The notes beneath the pieces were generated by a model. The model saw only the letters and a program-made list of their open reading frames with translations, searched no databases and was not told the DNA's origin. This document shows, piece after piece, positions 5,798-9,050 of a stretch of DNA of 9,050 bases. The translations under genes and the position numbers were made by a program. The number at the start of each line of letters is the position of its first letter. The first letter of the stretch is position 1. Source of the stretch: Bryobacteraceae bacterium (GTDB taxonomy: Bacteria > Acidobacteriota > Terriglobia > Bryobacterales > Bryobacteraceae); assembly GCA_014379815.1 (NCBI GenBank), contig JACMLA010000071.1, forward strand, positions 1-9,050. The letters run 5' to 3'.

Positions 5798-7135
5798 ATG
5801 AATCGTCGGAACTTTTTGTCTGGTGCCGCGGTAGCTGCCGCGCTGCAGCCCCGCCACGTCGCTGCGCAGGAAAAAGCCGCACGAGCCACTCGCGCTTTGC
5901 CGTCCCCTAAGATCAAAGACGTTCAGGTGATCGCCTGTCAGCCCTCCGGTGTGCGCCTGCTTGTCGTGAAAGTACTCACAGATCAGGACGGACTCTACGG
6001 CTACGGCTGCGCCACCTTTACCCAGCGCGCGGACCTCGTCATCCCCGCAGTCGAGCGTTACCTCAAGCCCTTCCTGATGGGCAGGTCGGCTGATCGCATC
6101 GACGACTTGTGGCAGGCAATGTACAACAGCTCCTACTGGCGCAATGGCCCGGTGCTGAACAATGCCATCAGCGGCGTAGATCAGGCACTCTGGGACATCA
6201 AAGGTCGTCAGGCCAATATGCCCGTCTACCAGCTCCTCGGCGGCAAGGTGCGCGAAGCTGCCGACACCTACACTCACGCCAGTGGCAGTGACAACGCTCA
6301 GGTCATCGACGCGGTTCGCAAATTCATGTCGCAGGGATTCCGACACGTGCGCGTACAGGTCGGCGTACCCGGCATGGCTGGATACGGCTCCGGTCGCGGA
6401 GACGCCAGAATAGAATCTCTGCACACCGCTCCGGTTTTCGAGCCCTCGGTGTACATCCGGCGAGCGCTCAGTATGTTCGAGGCTTGCCGGAAAGAACTCG
6501 GCGACGAGATCGAACTCTGTCACGATGTGCATGAGCGCATCACACCCACGCAGGCTCTGCAAATGTGCAAGGATGTCGAGAAGTTCCGTCTCTACTTCTT
6601 TGAAGATCCTTTGTCACCTGAAGACATCCACTGGTTCCGGCTGATCCGAAATCAGTGCACCACACCACTTGCGATGGGCGAACTCTTCAACAGCCCTCAT
6701 GAGTGGTCTCCCCTGATTTCAGAGCGCCTGATCGATTACATCCGGGTCCACGTATCGCAGGCAGGAGGGCTCACGCCCTGTCGCAAAATCGCCATCATGG
6801 GCGAAGCATTCGGCGTACGCACCGCATGGCACGGGCCGGGCGATGTATCTCCCGTAGGCCACGCGGCTAACATCACCCTCGATCTGGTCAGCTACAACTT
6901 CGGCGTGCAGGAGTACTCTGCGTTCAACGAAGCCGCACAGGAGATCTTCGACGGCTGCCCAGTCATCAAGAACGGCTATCTGTACGCAAATGAAAAGCCG
7001 GGCTGGGGCATCGAAGTAAACGAAACGGTGGCGAAGAAGTACCCCTTCGGAACCGGAGAAAAAGGCGAGCGCGGCCAGTACAACGGAGGCTGGGGCGAAG
7101 TTCGCAAGCGCGACGGTCAGATCATCAAGCAGTAG
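5798..7135 (+). CDS. Tat-exported enolase-superfamily protein, mannonate dehydratase (ManD/RspA) subgroup
   Basis: The 445-residue protein begins with a twin-arginine signal (NRRNFLSGAAVAAAL), with possible cleavage after VAA near residue 23. The mature part is an enolase-superfamily barrel. The metal ligands fit Asp243 (HDVHER), Glu269 (FFEDPL) and Glu295 (MGELFN). His245 in HDVHER and His345 in TAWHGPGDVSP are the expected acid and neighbouring histidines. Tyr196 with Arg185 are candidates for the Tyr/Arg base pair of ManD. TYTHASG and HVSQAGGLTP are also subgroup-like. The subgroup dehydrates D-mannonate or D-gluconate, but many members show little activity, so the substrate is open. A ribosome binding site, GGAG, is at 5783-5786, and the ATG abuts the ccmD stop, implying co-expression. 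Export of such an enzyme is unusual because sugar-acid dehydration is normally cytoplasmic. Confidence 0.85.
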   Translation: MNRRNFLSGAAVAAALQPRHVAAQEKAARATRALPSPKIKDVQVIACQPSGVRLLVVKVLTDQDGLYGYGCATFTQRADLVIPAVERYLKPFLMGRSADRIDDLWQAMYNSSYWRNGPVLNNAISGVDQALWDIKGRQANMPVYQLLGGKVREAADTYTHASGSDNAQVIDAVRKFMSQGFRHVRVQVGVPGMAGYGSGRGDARIESLHTAPVFEPSVYIRRALSMFEACRKELGDEIELCHDVHERITPTQALQMCKDVEKFRLYFFEDPLSPEDIHWFRLIRNQCTTPLAMGELFNSPHEWSPLISERLIDYIRVHVSQAGGLTPCRKIAIMGEAFGVRTAWHGPGDVSPVGHAANITLDLVSYNFGVQEYSAFNEAAQEIFDGCPVIKNGYLYANEKPGWGIEVNETVAKKYPFGTGEKGERGQYNGGWGEVRKRDGQIIKQ

Positions 7136-7139
7136 CTGG

Positions 7140-8579
7140 TTATTGCTGCCCAGGGGCGCTCGAAGCACTCGGCGTTGAGTCAAGACCATACGAAGACACA
7201 AGACTCGGATTGCCGTCTTTATCGATCGCCCTTACTCCAAAAATCAGGTCGTCGACAGACACATCAGGTAGAGTGTACTCCCGAACGTTTCCAACGTAGA
7301 TCGACTTCTCCCACAGAGGGTTGGCCGTCGACCGCATCACTACTTCGTAACCCGCAAGGTCGGCATCCGCGACGGGAATCCACCGGAGGACTGCATCGTA
7401 GCCTCCCTTCCCCCGCGACAGCAATCCGCGTTTAGCACCCGCAGTCTTACCCGAAGACACATTCCACGTTGTCTGAGGCGCAACCGGAGCCATCGCAAGA
7501 GAGGCCGCGACCGCTGCATTTACCCGTGCCACCCTGGTGTTGTAGGGAACAGACATGTTCGCCAGCGTGTCATTCGGAGTATGCTGAAACGCATAATTCT
7601 CGCTGGCAGTGGTAAATCGTACCGCGCCAAAACCCTCTTTGGCGAAAGGAGTATGATCGCCGCCGCGCCGGAACCGGTCCTGACGCAGCACCAGGTCGAC
7701 CGTCATCGACGGCACGTATCGCTCGCCAATTTCCTTCGCATACACGGCAACCGCACGGGGCAGCGAATCCTCCGGGCCTGCAGAGAACAAGCGCACGCGA
7801 CTACTGGCCGAGCGCCCGTTCCCCGCTGTTTCGTTCCCGATGATGTCATTGTTCAGCACAGCTTCGATTAGCATCTTCTTGTCTTTCGCATCCTTCGCGT
7901 AAGCCGTACTCCCTACCAGCCCCATCTCTTCCGCCGCAAAGGCAACAAAGACAATGGATTTGTCGAACTCGTACCCACTCATCACACGGGCGAGTTCCAT
8001 CACCGCAGCCGTGCCCGATCCATCGTCGTTTACACCAGGGGCCTTCCATGCCGGATCGTCCATCTTCTCCAGATCCGGCGCGCCCCGGACTTCATCCTGC
8101 GGAGTCAGCGGCAGGTACGCCCGAGCCTCTGCTTCCGACATACCTTCCCCGATCGCTTTCGCGATTCTCGCGTCCAGATCTTCCACGGGTTTATTGATAT
8201 AAGCCACCGTGTCGTAGTGTGCCGACACAATCACAAACCGATCCTTATGGACGGTGCCCGGCAGGACGGCGATGACGTTGTTCAGTTCCACGTCCCGCAA
8301 GGCACGGGGACTCTTCTTGAGAGTGAATGCGTGCGTGCTGACCTGCAGCCGCGGACTGTAGCTCCGTAACTCACCGGCAATCCACTTCTCGGCTTCCCGA
8401 ATTGCGGGCGACATCGAATACCTCGTACCAAAGCTCTCCAGCTTGCGCAAGGTAGCCTCGATTCGTGGCTCAGAAATGTTTTGGACGATTCGGGATATGG
8501 CAGGATTCAGTCGCGACGGGGGTTGCTGGGCGTTGCAGAGAGTCACGCCCAGCACGAAGACGCAGAAGCAGATTTTCAC
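7140..8579 (-). CDS. Secreted M28-family zinc aminopeptidase with C-terminal FN3-like domain
   Basis: The 479-residue protein has a Sec signal (MKICFCVFVLGVTLCNA, likely cut after Ala17) and an M28 peptidase domain. Co-catalytic zinc residues fit His121 (SAHYDT), bridging Asp185 (VNDDGSG), Glu218 next to general base Glu217 (AAEEMG), Asp245 (NNDIIG) and His333 (FQHTPND). GGDHTPF (307-313) is the usual loop. The family removes N-terminal residues from peptides in the periplasm or outside the cell. Residues about 393-465 look like a fibronectin type III-like beta domain (LRWIPVADADLAGYEV and FGVRAIDKDGNPS). The GTG start is chosen because it gives a complete signal peptide. The frame stays open a few codons upstream but offers no better start. 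The gene follows the phosphoesterase on the same strand by 29 bases, and its stop lies four bases from that of the ManD-like gene. Confidence 0.92.
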   Translation of the reverse strand: MKICFCVFVLGVTLCNAQQPPSRLNPAISRIVQNISEPRIEATLRKLESFGTRYSMSPAIREAEKWIAGELRSYSPRLQVSTHAFTLKKSPRALRDVELNNVIAVLPGTVHKDRFVIVSAHYDTVAYINKPVEDLDARIAKAIGEGMSEAEARAYLPLTPQDEVRGAPDLEKMDDPAWKAPGVNDDGSGTAAVMELARVMSGYEFDKSIVFVAFAAEEMGLVGSTAYAKDAKDKKMLIEAVLNNDIIGNETAGNGRSASSRVRLFSAGPEDSLPRAVAVYAKEIGERYVPSMTVDLVLRQDRFRRGGDHTPFAKEGFGAVRFTTASENYAFQHTPNDTLANMSVPYNTRVARVNAAVAASLAMAPVAPQTTWNVSSGKTAGAKRGLLSRGKGGYDAVLRWIPVADADLAGYEVVMRSTANPLWEKSIYVGNVREYTLPDVSVDDLIFGVRAIDKDGNPSLVSSYGLDSTPSASSAPGQQ

Positions 8580-8608
8580 GATCTGCTTAGTGTACTGCTT
8601 GTCGGAAT

Positions 8609-9050
8609 CTACCTCGCGCCGCGCGAAGTTTGTGAGTGGAACGCAAAGCGGTGCACCGGAAGCGGCATGGGAGAATCGGCTCCCTTTACGCTCTTCCAGA
8701 TAATCTCATTTAAGGCAAACATCGGCGCCGCGTCTACCTCATCCAGATTCATCTCCAGTGACTTTCCCGCACCCCACGCCATCGTTGTATTCTTCTCATT
8801 CACATCGATCTCGGGCTTACGGTGGGTGTAGGGAGTGAGATCCGGCTTAACACCAAAGGAGGCGTACATCGGCGTCGCAGAAGCATCGTACTGGCTCATA
8901 GGAGGCAGGCCCAGCATCAGTTCCATCGTGCGGAGCATGGAACTTGTCGTGTAGAGCGTGCTGTCCACCGCGCCTCTCCGGGCATACGGGCTCGCAACGA
9001 GTGCCACCGTTCTGCGTGCATCCACGTGATCGGACCCGTCCTGAGCATCA
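8609..9050 (-). CDS. Phosphoesterase / alkaline-phosphatase-superfamily protein, 3' part (5' end outside window)
   Basis: The 146 visible C-terminal residues are open from the window edge to the stop at 8609-8611. The stretch DAQDGSDHVDARRTVALVAS (contiguous from the edge) and the later STLYTTSSMLRTMELMLGLP and MSQYDASATPM are typical of the end of phosphoesterase-family proteins, often fused behind a YncE-type beta-propeller in acidobacteria. The DH in DGSDHVD probably belongs to the metal-binding part of the alkaline phosphatase fold. The apparent start at 9025 (GTG) falls inside this conserved stretch and is not the true start. Such proteins are normally exported and hydrolyse phosphate esters, but the specific substrate is unknown. 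The M28 peptidase gene follows 29 bases downstream, so the two may share a transcript. Confidence 0.83.
   Translation of the reverse strand, partial: DAQDGSDHVDARRTVALVASPYARRGAVDSTLYTTSSMLRTMELMLGLPPMSQYDASATPMYASFGVKPDLTPYTHRKPEIDVNEKNTTMAWGAGKSLEMNLDEVDAAPMFALNEIIWKSVKGADSPMPLPVHRFAFHSQTSRGAR

Noticed and set aside
5726..6562. Long minus-strand open frame (278 codons) opposite the ManD-like gene
   Set aside because: It is antisense to a gene with clear catalytic motifs, has no recognisable domain, and its composition is what the GC-rich third positions of the plus-strand gene would produce.
8481..8831. Plus-strand open frame (116 codons) across the peptidase start and phosphoesterase end
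   Set aside because: It is antisense to both minus-strand genes, with no motif or ribosome binding site to support it.
1..9050. Mobile elements, CRISPR arrays, tRNA or rRNA genes, intrinsic terminators
   Set aside because: I found no transposase or integrase, no regularly spaced repeats, no tRNA-like cloverleaf sequence and no stem followed by a T-run. The gaps between genes are all under about 65 bases.

Overview
The window (about 9 kb, moderately GC-rich, densely coded) looks like chromosomal DNA of an acidobacterium, most likely from the Solibacter/Bryobacter side of the phylum. This rests on gene style rather than any marker gene. The pointers are a split transketolase, a twin-arginine-exported enolase-superfamily enzyme, a secreted M28 peptidase with a C-terminal beta domain, the tail of a YncE/phosphoesterase-type exported phosphatase, and TAGAAT-like boxes placed almost on top of start codons. 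I see no mobile element, tRNA, rRNA or CRISPR array, and no gap between genes exceeds about 65 bases.

Plus strand, left to right: the 3' end of a SEC-C (zinc-binding) protein with a HEAT-like segment (1-464); transketolase N- and C-terminal subunits as two overlapping genes (528-2314); a short soluble HisKA_3 histidine kinase and a NarL/LuxR-type response regulator (2345-3720); a 145-residue protein that appears to be a shrunken relic or non-catalytic derivative of a PaaK/CapK-type adenylate-forming ligase (3783-4220); a cytochrome c maturation cluster ccmB-ccmC-ccmD (4259-5797), in which the 51-residue ccmD is easily overlooked; and a Tat-signal enolase-superfamily protein of the mannonate dehydratase (ManD/RspA) subgroup whose ATG directly abuts the ccmD stop (5798-7135).

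Minus strand, converging on that gene with only four bases between the stops: a secreted M28 zinc aminopeptidase (8579 down to 7140), preceded by the 3' end of an exported phosphoesterase/alkaline-phosphatase-superfamily gene (9050 down to 8609) that runs off the window.

Likely transcription units are tktN-tktC; kinase-regulator; possibly the small ligase-like gene with ccmB-ccmC-ccmD-manD-like; and phosphoesterase-peptidase on the minus strand. The ccm genes export or handle heme for c-type cytochrome assembly. Their ATPase partner (ccmA) and the heme chaperone and ligase (ccmE, ccmF) are not in the window. The most unusual items are the PaaK/CapK-like mini-protein beside ccmB, the translationally abutting ccmD and Tat-exported ManD-like gene, the animal-type transketolase signature in a bacterial split enzyme, and the TAGAAT box in the loop of a small inverted repeat just before the kinase start.
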